From NCBI RefSeq assembly GCF_026914265.1, contig NC_069122.1:31609473-31673472 (forward strand): 64,000 bases of DNA. Reading direction: 5' to 3'. The notes under the pieces were generated by a model, which saw only the letters and a program-made list of their open reading frames with translations, ran no database searches and was not told the origin of the DNA. Of the stretch, positions 12,942-25,700 are shown piece by piece; position 1 is the first letter of the stretch; every line of letters begins with the position of its first letter. The translations under genes were made by a program, and so were the position numbers. The DNA is from Mya arenaria (lineage: Eukaryota > Mollusca > Bivalvia > Myida > Myidae).

Positions 12942-13791
12942 GTCAGTAGTCTAAAATAATAGACATGTTATACGGGATTCTTCCAATCCCTCTCCGTGAA
13001 GGATTTGCCATATCTAAAATCGTAAAAATAATCCGTCAACGTACAATTATTTGTACTACGCAGGTCAGATGAGACCATATCATACCTTTAATTAATTTGA
13101 CCATTGTTATGAATCTCTGTTATAAAAAAAGCCTTTCGACTCTTTGCTGTCCATTTAAATGATTTCGACAGAATAATACGTAATATTCTAAGATTTTACC
13201 TGTTGAATATACAGTTTAATAAGGGATTCCGAATCAGGGGTAGTTCCGAATCAGTCGTTTAAATTTACCTGAAAATATCTGAGAATGACCTGCATATGAA
13301 GATTTTTCTTCCATATATATTGTGTTTGACGCTTTGTTATTGCTTACAACAATTTTAGAACATGTACACATCAAAACTACCTTTGCGTACATGTTTACAA
13401 ATATCGCACATGGAACAATTTTACCGACGCACCGGTAATGGAAATGCGCTTTGGATGAAACAACATCAAATAAATAGGTAAATAAGTGGTAAATACTTGT
13501 TATTTTGGGTTTTAACATAAGATGGATATTTACTTTAACAGATGCTAGCACCCCACAAAAATATATTGAGAATAAATATTGATTTTACATTGAAAATGGA
13601 AGTGGGTTATTGCAGGAATTCCGGGTCACATGTTGGGGGCTGTCTCAAAGTCAAGTGCATTGTAAATTGTACAGTAAATAACGTTCTGGTAAACAATTCT
13701 GCATTCTTGTGTAAAAATATTTGTTGAAAACTCAACTTTCTACATAAAATCACTTTTTAGTTGCAAGTAAAATTCATAGTGAGTGGTTTAA

Positions 13792-14164
13792 AGCTGCACT
13801 CTCACATGTATACCATTTTTACAACTTTTATTTTTTTTTATCTCAGAAAGAGCAAATTTTTGCATAAATATCTGCAAACCAATGATATAAGATTGCTGAC
13901 AAAAAATCAGATTGTAGACTATTATATTTCCGTTCGAAAATTTATGTTTTATGGCTTAAACCCTTACTTAATACGGTTAACGGTTTAAGAAAAATGCATA
14001 AAACATCATTTTTTAACTTAAATATAAAAATCTGTGGTATGATTTTTTGTCAGCAGTCTTATAGCACTAATTTCCAGGGTTTTTCGGAAAAATTGGCTCG
14101 TTCCAAGACAAAAAATAAGAAATAAGAAAAGTTGTCAAAACGTTCAATTTGTGAGAATGCAGCT
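13792..14164. mobile_element. Complete TTAA-type MITE (family 1)
   Basis: AGCTGCACTCTCACATG at the left and GTGAGAATGCAGCT at the right form terminal inverted repeats, with TTAA directly outside each end (13788-13791 and 14165-14168). The 373-bp body has no open frame. The TTAA target site suggests mobilisation by a piggyBac-type transposase, which is an inference. Confidence 0.88.
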
Positions 14165-14569
14165 TTAAGAAGTTTGAACCAAAAATACTTGTCTGAAAAT
14201 TAAATGATAGAAATCATGGCCTGAAGTTTACAGAACATTACTAAGCCATTGGTTCAGTATATAAATTTATGTTATAGTAAACTTGTTCATAAAATTTTAA
14301 ATGTTGCTAGATCTTATACTTAATAGTAGAAGCAACTGATGGCCATGAGGTTGTGGGTTTGCAGGGGCAAACCTCGAAATTGGAAGTTAAGAGGGGTAGA
14401 ACTTGTGGTTGCAAATTTGTGTTTTCTTTTTACTTAATTTCTTAAAAACTTAGATGAGTTTAATCATCACATACAAGTACATAAATTTACATACAATTCA
14501 TTGACACAGTATGAAGTGTTTTACTAAAAGTGTGTTTTATTTCCAATTTCATGGTGAGAGGAACTGTGT

Positions 14570-14782
14570 ATGCTGAAACATGTGGTGATCCAGTACCAAG
14601 TACATGTCAATGACCAGAGCAAAATGAAGTTACATGGTGATGGTGTGGTGCTTCAATGTCAATACACCATCCAGCCAATGGCATCATGCTTTGATGAAAC
14701 TGTTAAGAATTTGGAAGATACTGTTGCTGAAATGACATCTGGGAGTGCAATGAACCTTGTGATCAGAAATATAAACAGTTAG
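14570..14782 (+). CDS. Short open frame of 70 codons, unrecognised
   Basis: The frame has non-repetitive, gene-like composition, with pieces such as KMKLHGDGVVLQCQYTIQP and ETVKNLEDTVAEMTSGSA, and ends at TAG. It is less AT-rich than its flanks. A stop lies in frame just upstream, so if real it may be a terminal exon with its acceptor near 14,555. No family is recognised. It could be a fragment of a gene or transposon. Confidence 0.3.
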   Translation: MLKHVVIQYQVHVNDQSKMKLHGDGVVLQCQYTIQPMASCFDETVKNLEDTVAEMTSGSAMNLVIRNINS

Positions 14783-14859
14783 ATTTACTTTGTATTGAAA
14801 TTATATCAGATAATGGGACAATTATACTTTTAGCTTTTCTTTTTTGAATTTTAAGAAAA

Positions 14860-15330
14860 CAGTCGAGGAATTGTGATACCCTTGGCATTTCAGATAAGAT
14901 AACGTTTAAGATATTCAAATGAAACTTGGTACACATGTTTCAATAGCAACTTCATTGGGCAAAACTCCAGCTTAGAAAATGAGTGAGTAGTAATGCCCAT
15001 TTTCTACTATTTTCAACACCATCATTATTTTATTCCATCATATCTCCATTTCATATATACCATGTGTGTTATCTTTATTTGTTACATATTCTTTTTATTT
15101 AATTTCTAGTCAGTGACTGGTACTGCATGTGTTAAAGGTATTAACAAAGCCAGTAGACACTGGTTTATATATTCCATGTATATTTTGTCACAATTTATTT
15201 TTGTTACTGGTCTGTGTTATGTTATCATATGTATTGTATGTGCATGCATTACTAAATATTCCTAATGTTTATGATCATAAGCTGTATATGCTTGTATCTA
15301 AATAAATATTCTGTTCTGTTCTGTTCTGTT
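14860..15330 (+). mobile_element. Retroposon 3' region ending in a TTCTG-repeat tail
   Basis: The segment ends in AAATAAATATTCTGTTCTGTTCTG, the short tandem tail seen on molluscan non-LTR retroposons and SINEs. A similar tail occurs at about 29,065-29,090. The upstream 470 bp has no coding content that I can read, so the left limit is approximate. Confidence 0.5.
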
Positions 15331-16698
15331 AAAGGTATTAACAAAAAATAAATATAGTTACAAAAGATATTTGTTACATTCAGCCCTACTTCAAATACAT
15401 TAACAAGATTGATGGCAAAATCAATCATTTTGGATTTTCACTTGACCACCTGTCTGAAACCCCACATCCTTACTTTAAACCACCAGCCTTACTTTTTCAT
15501 TTGACTAGGACAAATGATTATGTAAAATAAAGTTAAATATGACCAACCTTCATATATATTTATAAAAAAAATAAATGCCTGTCAATGAGAGACTGCAAGT
15601 TCATTATTTCTAACCAGCCTATTTTTTCTAAATAACATCCACCCAAACACCCAATTTAATTTTTAAAGTCCGCATGAGAATCAAAGAAAAAAATTCTTTG
15701 GCCTTTTCCATGTTTGTTTCGACATGTGTTTGACAGTTCAAGTTGATTTTGAAACGACCCCCAACTTCAGAGAACAGAAGATGCAGTGATTGGATAAAAC
15801 AGCCTAACATATCACGTGATCCTAAACACCTTCAATTGATTCGGAATTCCTACAACGAGTGTGTATATTTAGACAACAAGATATATGGACTTCAGAAGTC
15901 TCATCATAATTTGAAAGTAATAAAAATCTAGTCCATATATATGAGCTCCTGAACATGTATTGTTTCATTTAACTGACTATCCTAATATTTATACAGCACT
16001 GGATTTGTCCCTACTGATTCGGAATCCCTTAATCGACTGTCAATCATTTAAAATAATTCAATTGACATCATTTCGTATACATCAAAAAGAGAAACCTCTA
16101 GACGCCAATTATCAGATTATGAGCAGACATTGTCAGTTACAAATAAGGAAATATGTCACACTCACAGTGAGTAGGAATGGCCTAGTTTCCGCCTAGTTTT
16201 GTTTTCTCATCGCTTACATTGCCAATTTATTGTACACACCTGTAGAAATCAACACCAAACAAAAGTATTACTGTACTTAACTAATACAAACCTTTTATTC
16301 AACATTAGCATTAGAATCCAATAGTAAAGAATCACATTTTCCGTGTTTTTGTTAAGAACAATGATGACACAATTTTCAAATATTTGTCTACCTGTGTCAT
16401 CGTATGATCACTCAGACGTAACGGTGTGCAGGTAAACATGAACGCCCGGAGATTTTTTTTTATCCCGTATGAGTTATTTCCCTTGAATTAAATTATTGAT
16501 GTATTACCCTTATGTTCTTCTTCGATTCAAATTTGTTTATTATTTTTGAAATGTGTAGTCATCTGTACGCCTGTGGACAAAATAGGGTGAGTTTCAGAGT
16601 TAAAAACATAAACCATTTTTGAAACATTTGTGAAACAATTATTAAAGAATCGCTGTTACATCACTATTGTCAGTTACAATAATTTCATGTTCAATTAA
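15331..16698. other. AT-rich DNA without recognisable genes
   Basis: Only short chance frames occur here. I see no splice-bounded coding segment, RNA gene or bounded repeat. Confidence 0.4.
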
Positions 16699-17035
16699 AG
16701 TGACACTCTTATTCAAAATCAATACATACACATGCAAAACAAACATCAATTTTGACTGATAAACCTTTAACTACTTACAAAATAATGCATTTATGTAAAA
16801 TATTAATTACTTACAACAAGATTGTAACTGTTTATTTAATAGCAGAAAGCGCAAAAAATAAATAAATGACTGGTGAATGGAAAAGATTTATTGTGGTCTT
16901 CTATAGTTTTATAAGGAAGACACACCGTATTGTGTATTTCTTTCAAATTCAACGTGGTATCCTTCATTGTTTTCGACATTTATTCATCCTTTTGAAATAT
17001 TGAAACAGTATTATTAATTGTGGTAAATTCTTTAA
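16699..17035 (+). mobile_element. TTAA-type MITE (family 2), right end decayed
   Basis: TTAA at 16695-16698 precedes AGTGACACTCTTATTCAAAA. The body aligns along its length with the copies at 17830-18193 and 26118-26486, for example at ACTACTTAC-AAATAATG and CATTGTTTTCGACATTT. The right terminus is indistinct. Confidence 0.7.
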
Positions 17036-17497
17036 TATAATTTTGTTTTGGTTGCCCTTCGATTTTTTTTATCAGTAGGGTTTGATAGTTCATCCAAAAT
17101 CAGTAAATTTCAACTGCCGTCGACATAACTCACCTGAAAGTAGTTACTAGTTGATTGATTTTTCTTCAAACAAGGTGCTGACCTATACTCTTCTCAGTTT
17201 TTTTTTTAGTTTCTATTTTTTAGAAATGTATTACAATACCGTGACTAATAATTGTGTTCTCATACTCAGGAATTCCTATAAACTTAACGATTATTCTCAG
17301 GATTTTATGCCCAGGCTATATATATGTCTATATAATGCAGCTTATATTTGTAGCGAAAAAATATTTTAGTAAAACAGATTACTATATATAATTTTATTAA
17401 GGGGCGTATCTTAGACTGTTTTAATATATAGGCCTTTATTTGCTAGGGGGTCCGGGTGAAATACTCACAGGTGTTTTTTTATTTTAGGTGCAAATGG

Positions 17498-17700
17498 TGC
17501 GTTTGGCGTATTTCTGGAATCTATTCATGAAAATCATCTTTATTCGAATGTAAAATTTCATGCACCTACCACTCTCCACACACACATTTTTTATTGCAGA
17601 TGTTGATGTTTGATTCTTTTTCATTTTTGGAAACGAAGTGTTGGCTCGGGCCCATTGTGATTTTTTGTACGATATTGATGACCATTTTCTTTATTTAAAG
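17498..17700 (+). repeat. First part of a split duplicated block (partner 33498-33660)
   Basis: The stretch from CTATTCATGAAAATCATC to about 17,700 matches 33,510-33,660, including ATCTTTATTCGAATGTAAAA and the TTTTTGTACGAT stretch. The match stops here and resumes at about 21,102, so 3.4 kb including a MITE and a LINE lies between the two parts. Confidence 0.7.
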
Positions 17701-17829
17701 TCGAGTAGGTGTTTAACAAGAAACATTAGCTCATTGAGCTATTTTCAGCCGACATGAATAACAAACATACAACACATATAAAAAAATAACAATGAGCTTG
17801 TGACCTGGAAATAAAAGAATATATGTTTA

Positions 17830-18193
17830 AGTGACACTCTTATTCAAAACCAATACATGCATAACAAACACAAAATTTGAGTGATTAACCTTCAACTACT
17901 TACCAAATAATGAATTTATGGACAATCTTAATTACTGATAACAAGTTTATAACCGTGTAGTTCATAGATGAAAACGCAAAAATATTAAATGATTGGTGAA
18001 TGCTTAAATATTTACTGCGATCTACTTTCTTCTCATAAGGTAGCAATACCGTGTTTTCTGCATATTTCTTTCAAATTAAACTCGGTATCCATCACGAGCA
18101 TAATTGTTTTCGACATTTGTTCATCCTTTATGGTATATTAAAACAATTGCATTAAATGTGTTAAATCTGATTTTGGGAGTAATAGTGCATCTT
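17830..18193 (+). mobile_element. TTAA-type MITE (family 2), near-complete copy
   Basis: It starts with AGTGACACTCTTATTCAAAA after TTA and ends with GGGAGTAATAGTGCATCT. It is the same family as 16699 and, in opposite orientation, 26118-26486. It lies in the DNA that splits the duplicated block 17498/21102. It has no coding potential. Confidence 0.75.
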
Positions 18194-18914
18194 TTGGAGC
18201 AAGTATTTACAAAAGCTGTTCGTTATCATATTCATGCATACAATTACAAATAGTAAATTGGATTAGAGCATTGAAAACAGTGATAATATCAACAAGTTTT
18301 CCCAGCTGTAAGGTTAATCCTCACGCACACGGTTCCGCTAATTGACATACCACAGTAAAATGGTTGGTTCTTTCAAGAGTATAACTCGGTTAACTAAGGT
18401 TAATCGTATACATTGAAATAGCAAATTTGTAAGCAGCAAAATATACAGGAAATAACAGCGTTGTACATTGATGTGTAGTTGGTAAAAAACTTATAATTAA
18501 TCTAGCTTGATAGGAAAAATCTTTGGAAAATATTGCTAGAGGAGGTATTATATTTATCATGTAATTTTGATAGTACACCTACCAATGTGCAAAAATGTTA
18601 ATTGAAAATGTAAAGTCGTAACACCTAAACAAAATACTTGCCAAAAGAAAAACACCATTAGTTGTATGTGTTCGACAGATGTTATAAAAATTGAAACAGT
18701 CATAAATATATATTAGCTGATGTTAAATAATTTGATAATTTGTTATGTTTATTCAAAATGTCCGCTGAAATCCTTTTGGTATTTAAATGCCATATCTTGT
18801 TCACTGGTTGTAAGCCATCTCCCTGAAAATAAAACTCCTTTTCCGTTAAGACAAAGGATAAAAGATATTCAGTGAAACCTCTCATAATTCTAAATTTCTT
18901 CTAATTTTTTAAAG

Positions 18915-21095
18915 CAATAAAGTATTATTTGCACATAGAGCATTTACAAGAGGGACTTGTCCAGGTGCGGATCAGCCTTCTAAATTCCAGGTAGGTTTGG
19001 GAGCACCTTATTTCCTTTGGGAGACTGTTCCATACCTGACTGGCCTCAAACCGGAAAGAGTTCTTCCCATATTTAGTTGTTCTTTCTAATGGAACATCTA
19101 CACAGTTTTTAAAAATGCATATTTTAAAAACTACAAAGTTTTGAACATATTCTGGTGAGACTGTACAGACATTTGTAAGTTTCAATAGCAATCAATGTAT
19201 CTTACCCTGCTCAAATGTAATGTTGGCAATTGAACTATATGATGAAGATTTTCGTAAGTTGAGGTATAATTATTTTATGAACAATTTTCACAGCTCTGTA
19301 TTGAATCTTTTCCATTTTTTCTGTGTTGGTCTTGCTAAAAAATGCCAAACAACAGGACAGTAGTAGTAAAATTTAATAAGCTATCTACCTCAACGCCTAA
19401 AAGTTTCACTTGCTCTTCACAAACAATGTTGTGATTTAGTATATTAAATTGTTTTATTCCTTTAAAATACGTTGAGCCAACTGAAATTGCTTGAAATTTG
19501 TCAGGGTTAGCCTGCATTTGATTGGAAGTAAACCAGTTTATCGAAATGTTACTTTCTTCTTCAAAATTGGTCTTAACAACATCAGGATTTTAATCACACA
19601 CAAAAAGAGTATTGCCATCTGCATACTTAGACAAAGCTGCATTATTGATAAAGTACACGATGTCGTTAAGGAAGATGTTGAATACTAAGGCCAAAATATT
19701 GATCCTTGTGGTACGCCTTTCAGGATGGACTCCCACTCACTGATAATTTGACCAAGTTTGACACGTTGCTTTCTTTTTGTAAGATAGCTGCGCATAAGTT
19801 TACATGCTGAGACACCCTGCATTAAGCTTTTATAATATGAGTTGATGCGGCAGGCAGTCGAATGCTTTTCAGAGGTCCATTAGAACTGCACCTACATATT
19901 TGTTCTAATCAAGGGCTTTTTTCCAGTATTCAACCAGCCTTAACAGGGAAGTTTGACATCCAAATGCTGTTCTGAAAGCTGCCAGGAAAGTTTTTTTTTA
20001 TCAAAATGACTAATCAGTTGCTCACTCATAACCCTTTCATATAATTTGGACATTGATGGCAAAATACTGACTGGTCTATAATTCTTTTCAATAAAGGGGT
20101 TATCTTTTTGAAAATAGGGGTAACTTATGCTAGCTTAAGACTGTTTGGAAACGATCCTTGGCTTATAATTTCATTGGAAATGTTTCGGATGGGAACTTTT
20201 AAAGTATCTTTGCCAGCAATGATAATTTTAGGCGGAATCAGATATATATATATATATATCAGTTGCTATTTTGGGATTTAACCTGTCCATATATTTTCCA
20301 ATATCTTTATCAGTGACCGGGTTGAAGTGAAAGTCAGATGATATTTGGCAGTTTTCAAAATTTTGTCAAAACTAGGCTGTTTATCTTAAAGCTGAGTTCC
20401 CAATAATCCAATAAATTCGGCTATATTGATATAAAATGAGTTAATTTTAGCCGCCACCAGCTTTTGATCAGAAACCAATTTTCCTATGTTGTTTTTGAGT
20501 ATTTTTGGGTTATCCGATTTATTTGTAGATTTCTGTGAGAGAAAAGGTTTAATTGTCGGCCAAACGTCTTTCGATTTGGGTCCTCCACTACACCGTTCAT
20601 GGGCACAAACAGCTATACATTCTCTTTTGACCTTGGTTTCAAGATGTCTGAACTTAGTGTAGTTTAATCAGTTGGTCATGTTCTGATTTCTGTTATTGGT
20701 GTTTCTTGCCTGAAGAGCATTTTAAATAAATTTACGGTACCTATAGTTCATATAAGGTGGTTGATTTCTTTTTTGGGTTTTCTGTTTTACTGGGACATGC
20801 TCGTCAATGACTTGTTTCAATAGGTGTTTGTGAGCCCAATATTTATTTTGACAGTCGCTATAAGGCCGCAAGTTGACAGTTTTACACATGAAATACTTTG
20901 CATTGGTAAGGATGACATCAATAAGTGTGGGCCTGCAATTTTTCATAAAACATGAAGGTTCAGAGATAATATTTTCCAGACTAAAGTTATCACGAATGTT
21001 ATGAAGAGGTTTACATTTTTCTCTTTTCAGTAAGTCATAATTTAAATATCCTATGCAGATGATATGTTCAGAATTTACCAAGATTTTGTCCTAAC
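18915..21095 (-). mobile_element. Degenerate CR1/Jockey-type LINE, minus strand
   Basis: The 3' end of the ORF is recognisable at 19191-18925, with SFRFEASQVWNSLPKEIRCS followed by a Cys-rich tail (CKCSMCK). This is typical of the region after reverse transcriptase in CR1/Jockey-group LINEs. Upstream in the element, at about 19,517, is the RT-like ANPDKFQAI. At 21081-20722 are an endonuclease end and linker (CIGYLNYDLL, CRPTLIDVILTN, DEHVPVKQKTQKRN). Many frame breaks show it is old and inactive. Both outer limits are approximate. Confidence 0.8.
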
Positions 21096-21101
21096 AAGAA
21101 A

Positions 21102-21740
21102 TTTTGTATTGACATGAAATGTTGATGATGAAAATAATAATTAAGGCCAAAGTGCTGTATAAACATTGTTAAAAGAGGCGATATAGCTACAAATTATCAA
21201 TCAATTAATGAATGGATTCCCCGCAGCAAATACAAAAATAGACATTGATTATACTTGTGTGTTTATAAAATGAAAAGAAAAACGGTCGACCGGGGACTCA
21301 TTACGACAAAACAAACCATTGATTAACGACCATGTTAAATTGCATTATAAAGATCTGGGATAGTTCTTCATATCTTGTCTACCTAGAGAATCAACATGAT
21401 TTACCTTTGCGAAGAAAAAAATCTGCTTAAAGTTACATTGTCAACGACGCGAATTTTTCGCAAATTTACGTACGTAATATAACATGAACAGAGAGTATGC
21501 GAAAAGCTACTAGATCGGATGAGTGTACGTCTGTTTAAAATGTTCATGGGTTCTTAAAGCTGTTAATTGCCAATATTTATGCGAAAAACTACAGAAACAA
21601 GCTTAAAACAAGTTTAAACATAAACCCGATTTAATGGCACTGGGTAAACGCCAAAGACATAGAACATTAAAACCAAAAATCACAAACAGTAAACATCCGA
21701 TCCTGAAAAGTAACCGGAGGTCTGTTTGAATATGAGGGAT
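21102..21740 (+). repeat. Second part of the split duplicated block (partner 33668-34190)
   Basis: Near-collinear with 33,668-34,190, with shared stretches such as AAGAGGCGATATAGCTACAAA, GTCGACCGGGGACTC and TGATCTGGGATAGTTCTTCAT. It lies about 1.6 kb upstream of the receptor gene, whereas the partner lies just upstream of SDR copy B. No coding content was found. Confidence 0.8.
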
Positions 21741-21982
21741 TCATGCCCAAAGCAGAGTTAAGGACCTTAGACCCTTTTTCCATTGTTCCCTAAGTCATTT
21801 ATATCCATTTCAAACTTCTTCTTACTGTTCTTGATGCATATGTACGAGTATAAAACGATCACAAGAAGGGAGGCTTAATGTACATATTAAGGAAATTTTC
21901 CAACTTCAACGTTTACTTGTAACTGTGACGCGACTAAAAGAACAGGCTCACGTGCAGGTAGCTACTGGTAGAGATTATAAGT

Positions 21983-22125
21983 ATCTTCCATGGCCGAGAG
22001 TGTAAGATAGGTTCATTCCGTCTCGAGCGTAGGGTGTTTTGCGGAAACGAGGTTTACCGAGTTTCCGCAAAACACCCTGCGTGAGGGTCGGGATAAACAT
22101 ATCTTACACGAGCGCTATGGTAGAT
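21983..22125. repeat. Fold-back element with nested inverted repeats
   Basis: The inner arms AGGGTGTTTTGCGGAAAC and GTTTCCGCAAAACACCCT are perfect reverse complements around a ~12-bp loop (22031-22078). The outer arms CCATGGCCGAGAGTGTAAGAT and ATCTTACACGAGCGCTATGG pair as well. It is GC-richer than the surroundings and has no coding content. It is probably a non-autonomous transposon remnant. Confidence 0.8.
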
Positions 22126-22127
22126 GC

Positions 22128-22576
22128 TTTTCTCCCACCTCAGTTAAACAAAATAAAGTAAAAATGTATTTTTTGCTGGAATTCTTTTGTGCTTAGTAAA
22201 AAATGAATTGCTTATGGATATGCGACAATTCGTGGTTGTCATGGATATGCGCGCAGTGATTCAGATTATGTTAATAGTCAAATCGGTCTTTAAATAGTTC
22301 TAAGGAGAGTGAAGCATTATTTCTTGAAAGGTGCGCGAAAACTGTTTGATGGTGACACTTGAAGCGAGAAATAATAAATTAGCGTTCTAAATATTGCCAC
22401 AAGACAAGGTTTCCATGATGCTACACACGACAGTCTTCAACAAGGGAGGTAATTACAATGTGGTGACCATTAAAAAAGAGTTCCATACGGACATTTTATC
22501 TTCGCCCGTGGGCAAGATAAGAATTTCTAGCATGGTTAAATTATTGGATCTACTTCTCTGAGGTGGGAGAAACGCG
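22128..22576. repeat. Further inverted repeats beside the fold-back
   Basis: TTTTCTCCCACCTCAG at about 22,129 is mirrored by CTGAGGTGGGAGAAA at about 22,558, and a near-palindrome TTATCTTCGCCCGTGGGCAA lies at 22,497. These suggest that the fold-back at 21983 belongs to a longer composite element ending near 22,576. Confidence 0.5.
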
Positions 22577-23301
22577 TCTAAATTTACTAACATATTACCA
22601 GTTCTGCAGTAGCTTAAATTGAATCTTACTAGAACCTTTTTGTGACGCATAGTCCAGAAACCAAGTGCCAACCATATAAAAAACGAAGGGATTACACAGC
22701 ACAATACTCTATACAAGCAAACATAAAATACAGGGTCGGGTCCAGGATTTAACGTTAGAGGGTGCGTAACTTAGGGGCGTTACCTTTTATCCTGTGTCTC
22801 TCCACCAGAACCGAACTTCATATGGTTTAAGGAGTTGGCAGAGGGGTTTGGGATACTTCCACACGAAGTTTTAACAATTTATAGGCCGAAATGGTGCACA
22901 TTGGGTGTATTTTTCCATTTAATTCTCCATGACTGTAATTAAAAGTAATCTTGGAAGATTCTAGCGGGGGGGGGGGTACTTATTTCACGTGCTTTTATTG
23001 GCCGTTCCTAGGCGGTTATCCAATCATCTATTGATAAAACTACACATTTTTATCACGCCTAAATATTTACACTGTCAGCGAGTTGGTGATGGAGTGCCTT
23101 TAACGGCATTCTTCGAATCTCCATAATCGCATCACCAGAATTTGTTCGATACCTCATTATGTTATTTTGAAATATAACCTAATATTTTTCAGCACCACAT
23201 GACATCTGGTTATTAATCAGTTCCATGTAGGGAGCGAGAGAGAGAGTAATGACAATTGATAATTGTTCAGTTTAATGTAGGCAGCTACAGCGTTCAAGAG
23301 A

Positions 23302-24619
23302 ATGTCGTTTAAAAATACCTCGTTAATTTGGATTTTGCATATTGTTGCGTTCAATTTCCAAAACATTGACAGTGCATCAATGAATAATACAAAAACTTTA
23401 TTACAAGACTTGCTGCAGGACTACAACATAAACGTTCGACCAGTGTTGAATCAGAGTGAAGCGGTTAAAGTAAATGTGCAAATGTTCGCGCGAGCTATTA
23501 AAGAGTTTGACGAAGTTAAGGAGACGTTCTCTTTTGTAGCTGCGATAGGAGTTAGCTGGATCGATGAAGGAATGGTATGGAACCCGCTTTCATATGGGGG
23601 AATTAACCAAATCACTGTATTTTTCAGTCAAGTTTGGGTCCCGGACTTGATAATCATAAGTCCCTCTGATGATCTTGAAAACCTCGGCGCAAAATGGAAC
23701 CGTATACGTTTTTTATGCCACCGGTTTGGCACAATGGTTACCGGCTGACCTGATACAGTCGACTTGCGCGGTTAACATGAGAAACTATCCATTTGATTCG
23801 CAGTCGTGTACGACTTCATTCACCACACATGGGTACACAGGGGATGAAGTCGTGGTTGAAACGACTTCTCCAAAAATAAATATAAGCACTTTCCAAGAGA
23901 ACGCAATGTGGGATGTCGTCGACACATCTGCCTTATCCACAAAAGCCGGAGTGTCGTGGCAAGTTGATTTCATCTTCCATTTGAAGAGGAAGCCATCATT
24001 TGTGATCATCAACGTCATTTTACCAATATTGTCCTTAAGCCTGCTTAACGTCTTGGTTTTCTTACTCCCCATCGAATCCGGCGAACGAGTCTCTTACTGT
24101 ATTACTGTGCTGCTCTCTATCGCGGTGTTTATGACAATTGTAAGCAATTTGCTGCCCCAAACTTCTGAGCCGGTCCCGATTATTTCATACAAACTTTTTG
24201 CGGATATGGCTATTAGTGCACTGATCGTTCTGGTGACGATTTTCACTCTCAGAATCAATGGCAAGGATGACGCCGAAGAAAAAGTTCCAAACTGGCTGAA
24301 GAAGATGTATCACTTGACAACATGCTCATGTTGCAAAAATCGAAAAATTAGCGTTGAGCAAAATACGTCAAGATTGTGTATTAAATCAAATAAAGAAGAA
24401 TGCATTCCATGTAAAAATGAAAAAGGAGTACCGATTCTGAAAACCGATTCAGATTCAGAAATATCGCACCAGAAGTTATCGGACATTGTGGCCAAAGAAC
24501 AAGTAACTTGGAAGAAAATTAATAAAATAGTAGATTGGATGGCTTTTGTTTTGTTCACTGTTGCTTCTTTTTTTAGTTTTGGCGTTTACATGGCTATTGT
24601 TACAGTGAGAGCCGGCTGA
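23302..24619 (+). CDS. Nicotinic acetylcholine receptor-like Cys-loop subunit, intronless, one +1 frameshift
   Basis: This encodes a subunit of a pentameric ligand-gated ion channel of the plasma membrane. A hydrophobic N-terminus (residues ~6-18) fits a signal peptide. The ligand-binding domain follows, with a canonical Cys-loop at about 155-169 (CAVNMRNYPFDSQSC, 13 residues between cysteines). Four hydrophobic segments follow: TM1 starts near PSFVIINVILPILSL, TM2 near SYCITVLLSIAVF, TM3 is FADMAISALIVLVTIF, and TM4 is WMAFVLFTVASFFSFGVYMA. The vicinal cysteine pair of alpha subunits is absent, so it looks like a non-alpha type. After about residue 130 the frame moves by +1 near 23,690 at an AAAA run; one fewer A would keep ENLGANGTVYVFYATG continuous. 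With that allowance it is about 438 codons, normal for a short family member. The break may be an assembly error or a young pseudogene. Bivalves are known for many such subunits, often with few introns. Confidence 0.88.
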
Positions 24620-25700
24620 TTGGTGAAGTGTATTGCAAATGAAGGCAACAGAAAATTAGCCGCACGTGTCTGCTAGAACATGGAGTATAACGGAAAATAG
24701 AAAATGATTGGCTATGACGATTTTTCATATGTGATGGAAATTAAAGCGGAACACCGTGTTTCTTCATTGTGTTTTTTTTATGTTCCTTTTCATTTCTTCG
24801 TGATTATGGATAGCGCACGTGGAAAAGAAATGTGAGCGATCTCATATTTATTATTAAGCGTTCCTGAAACGCACACTTATACTTCTACGATTGACCTTTA
24901 TAGAAACCACTTTGGATTTCAGAACACTGCACAAATGATGTTTTGAATATGATTTTTTTAATATGCTTTTGCCCCCCTGTGCCCCCCTTGTGCCCCCCAT
25001 AGTTAGATATAAACAATTGCAAAAACACACTTCGATTTACATTTTAAAAAAATCAATAAACAAAACTATTTACAACAGGATGTGTTAAATCTTGTTTAGT
25101 TTATTATTATCAACCTGTTCAAATCAACCGTACAGATATAATGGACGATACAAATACATAGATTGTATTTAATTCAAGATCGAAGGAAGACAATTTTAAG
25201 CAAGCCGTTTTAAGGGAAATCATAGTTTTGGTGCAAGCGACCTCGCATTGACAATTCGAGGCTTGTTTTGAGGAAATTCGGTATTTTTTGACCATCTAGT
25301 TGGTGTCTAGCGTAAAAGGAGTAAATTAGGTAAACCCAGCAAGACCATTGCAAAACAGCTTTGTATTTTTGTTTATGTTGTATTATATACACTACTTTAA
25401 CACTACAATAGACAATGAGTAAAACTGCATTAACTTCCCTTTAATCATACACTCTATTGCATGTATTGTTTATTATAAACTGATGTTGTACACTTTCATA
25501 ATACTTGTTAATCGGACACAGTAAACATGTAACCTAAACCTAGTGTCTTTGTACATCTCACATCCATCCCAAGGAATACAACAGTGTAGAGTAACCCATT
25601 CGGAAGTTTAATTGCTATCGTTTATTCACTTTTATTCAAAGTATAAAAGAATGGAAAACCGCTATCATCACATTTAAAGTATGATTAAGTTTTCTTAAAT
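24620..25700. other. Intergenic DNA downstream of the receptor gene
   Basis: AT-rich sequence with a short GTGCCCCCC-type repeat at about 24,970-25,002. No exon, RNA gene or bounded element is seen. Confidence 0.5.
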
